From the NCBI RefSeq assembly GCF_025642975.1, contig NZ_JANZKJ010000019.1, positions 1-64,000 on the forward strand: DNA of 64,000 nucleotides, written 5' to 3'. The DNA comes from Pseudomonas sp. RIT-PI-S. GTDB taxonomy: Bacteria; Pseudomonadota; Gammaproteobacteria; Pseudomonadales; Pseudomonadaceae. Position 1 is the stretch's first letter. Each line of letters opens with the position of its first letter. The notes beneath the pieces were generated by a model that worked only from the letters and a program-made list of their open reading frames with translations, had not been told where the DNA came from and made no database searches. Below are positions 62,811 to 64,000 of the stretch, piece by piece. A program made the position numbers and the translations under genes.

Positions 62811-64000
62811 CGCAGGGCCTGCGCGAGCTTGCCATGCAGGCCACCGAAGCCGCCATTGCTCATGATCACCACGTGGGTACCGGGCGTAGCCTGGGCCTTC
62901 ACCTGGTCGATGATTGCTTCCAGGCTGCTGGCAACCACGGCCGGCACCTGGCACTGGGCCGAGGTTCCGGCCAGGTCCCAGCCCAGGTTGGGCGGTGCGT
63001 ACCAGATCACCTGGTCAGCCTGGGCAACGCTTGCAGGGAGGCCGTCGCGGTGCGCGCCCAGCTTCATGGAGTTGGAGCGCGGCTCGATCACCGCGATCAC
63101 CTGCGCCGCGCCCACCCGCTTGCGCAGGCCATCGAGCGTGGTGGCAATGGCCGTGGGGTGATGCGCAAAATCATCGTAGAGGGTAACGCCGTTGACTTCG
63201 GCGACCACTTCCATGCGCCGCTTGACGTTGCGGAAGCGGCATAGCCCGGCGACTCCCAATGCAGGCACCACGCCCACATGGCGCGCCGCAGCCAGGCAGG
63301 CCAGGGCGTTGGCGACGTTGTGGCGCCCCGTCAACGGCCACTCCACTACCCCTTCCACCTCCCCTTCGAACAGCACTTCGAAACGGGAACCGTCATCGGC
63401 CAGCAGCCGCGCTTGCCATTGGCCCCCTTCGCCAGTGGTTTGCACTGGCGTCCAGCAGCCCATGCCGATAACCCGACCCAGCGCCGTTTCATCCGCCGGA
63501 TGAATCACCAGCCCCTCGCCCGGGATGGTTCGTACCAAGTGGTGGAACTGCCGCTCGATCGAAGCAAGGTCCGGGAAAATGTCTGCATGGTCGAACTCAA
63601 GGTTGTTCAGGATCGCCGTGCGCGGGCGGTAGTGAACGAACTTCGAGCGCTTGTCGAAGAAGGCGCTGTCATATTCATCCGCCTCCACCACGAAGAATGG
63701 CGTATCGCCCAGCCGGGCAGAGACCTCGAAATTCTGCGGAATGCCACCGATCAGGAAGCCCGGCGCCATCCCGGCATGTTCCAGTACCCAGGCCAGCATG
63801 CTGCTGGTAGTGGTTTTACCGTGCGTGCCGGCGACCGCCAGCACCCAGCGGCCTTGTAACACGTGGTCCGCCAGCCATTGGGGGCCAGAGACATACGGCA
63901 GGCCTTTGTTCAGCACGTACTCCACCGCGGGGTTACCACGGGACAGGGCGTTGCCGATGACCACCAGGTCCGGCGCGGGGTCAAGCTGGGCGGGGTCGTA
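62807..64000 (-). CDS. mpl: UDP-MurNAc:L-Ala-gamma-D-Glu-mDap ligase (5' end cut by window)
   Basis: About 397 of some 450 residues are visible; the frame stays open to base 64000, so the start lies outside. GTHGKTTTSSMLAWVLEHAG is the Mur-ligase P-loop, FVVEADEYDSAFFD and HHPTAIATTLDGLRK the conserved core. Mpl reattaches recycled murein tripeptide to UDP-MurNAc. It is coupled to ubiX by an ATGA overlap. Confidence 0.95.
   Translation of the reverse strand, partial: YDPAQLDPAPDLVVIGNALSRGNPAVEYVLNKGLPYVSGPQWLADHVLQGRWVLAVAGTHGKTTTSSMLAWVLEHAGMAPGFLIGGIPQNFEVSARLGDTPFFVVEADEYDSAFFDKRSKFVHYRPRTAILNNLEFDHADIFPDLASIERQFHHLVRTIPGEGLVIHPADETALGRVIGMGCWTPVQTTGEGGQWQARLLADDGSRFEVLFEGEVEGVVEWPLTGRHNVANALACLAAARHVGVVPALGVAGLCRFRNVKRRMEVVAEVNGVTLYDDFAHHPTAIATTLDGLRKRVGAAQVIAVIEPRSNSMKLGAHRDGLPASVAQADQVIWYAPPNLGWDLAGTSAQCQVPAVVASSLEAIIDQVKAQATPGTHVVIMSNGGFGGLHGKLAQALR

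Overview
The window is a chromosomal segment of a Pseudomonas, most likely a non-aeruginosa species of the P. putida/P. fluorescens type. The evidence is the very GC-rich third-codon use (hence many long antisense shadow frames) and a gene order I recall from Pseudomonas genomes: hrpB - fieF - lrp - amn - aidB - ladS - thiD - thiE - hemL - ybeZ - ybeY - corC - lnt - leuS - lptE - holA - lipA/lipB - dacA - rlpA - mltB - rodA - pbpA - rlmH - rsfS - nadD - proA ... mpl. Almost everything is chromosomal core; no phage, integrase, insertion sequence, CRISPR array, rRNA or tRNA gene was seen.

Layout. 1-7.9 kb: the end of a histone-deacetylase-like hydrolase, a flavoprotein, a DEAD-box helicase, a YedA exporter, a NYN-domain protein overlapping a DUF2076 gene, a YciC membrane protein and an exported endonuclease/phosphatase-family protein. 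7.9-12.9 kb: an accessory deoxyribose catabolic locus (deoC / deoR-type regulator / mutarotase / permease / deoxyribokinase) with AT-rich, palindrome-bearing control regions. 13.1-27.4 kb: hrpB, a DUF892 protein, two CDF transporters, a lipoprotein, a secreted DUF6515 protein, an Lrp regulator, amn, rluE, aidB and the LadS-type hybrid kinase. 27.5-31.4 kb: thiD, thiE, hemL, a Sel1-repeat protein and a DUF1820 protein. 31.7-35.6 kb: ybeZ-ybeY-corC-lnt, without the miaB gene that usually precedes it. 35.6-43.6 kb: a YdcF protein, leuS-lptE-holA, a lytic transglycosylase and an LD-carboxypeptidase. 43.6-54.9 kb: a long, tightly packed minus-strand block for lipoate synthesis and cell elongation (lipA-lipB-ybeD, dacA, rlpA, mltB, rodA, pbpA, rlmH, rsfS, nadD, proA). 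55-64 kb: mpg, a DedA-PAP2 fusion, a LON-substrate-domain protein, lrgA/lrgB, a MaoC hydratase, a MORN-repeat/C13-peptidase lipoprotein, a Rossmann protein, a YceK-type lipoprotein, ubiX and the end of mpl.

How the genes work together. The deo genes form a complete route for free 2-deoxyribose: uptake, anomer interconversion, phosphorylation and aldol cleavage to glyceraldehyde-3-phosphate and acetaldehyde. The mrd block (pbpA, rodA, mltB, rlpA, dacA) builds and trims side-wall peptidoglycan; mpl and the LD-carboxypeptidase recycle it. lnt, lptE and several lipoproteins serve the outer membrane. LadS should feed the Gac/Rsm network, whose other components are outside the window.

The points most worth a second look are the MORN/C13 caspase-fold lipoprotein, the deoxyribose locus and its nested operator palindromes, a nine-A tract in rlpA, the missing miaB with a REP-like scar, an orphan minus-strand terminator with a 57-codon frame opposite the Lrp gene, a DnaA-box cluster away from any origin gene, and a CDF protein lacking its usual metal site.
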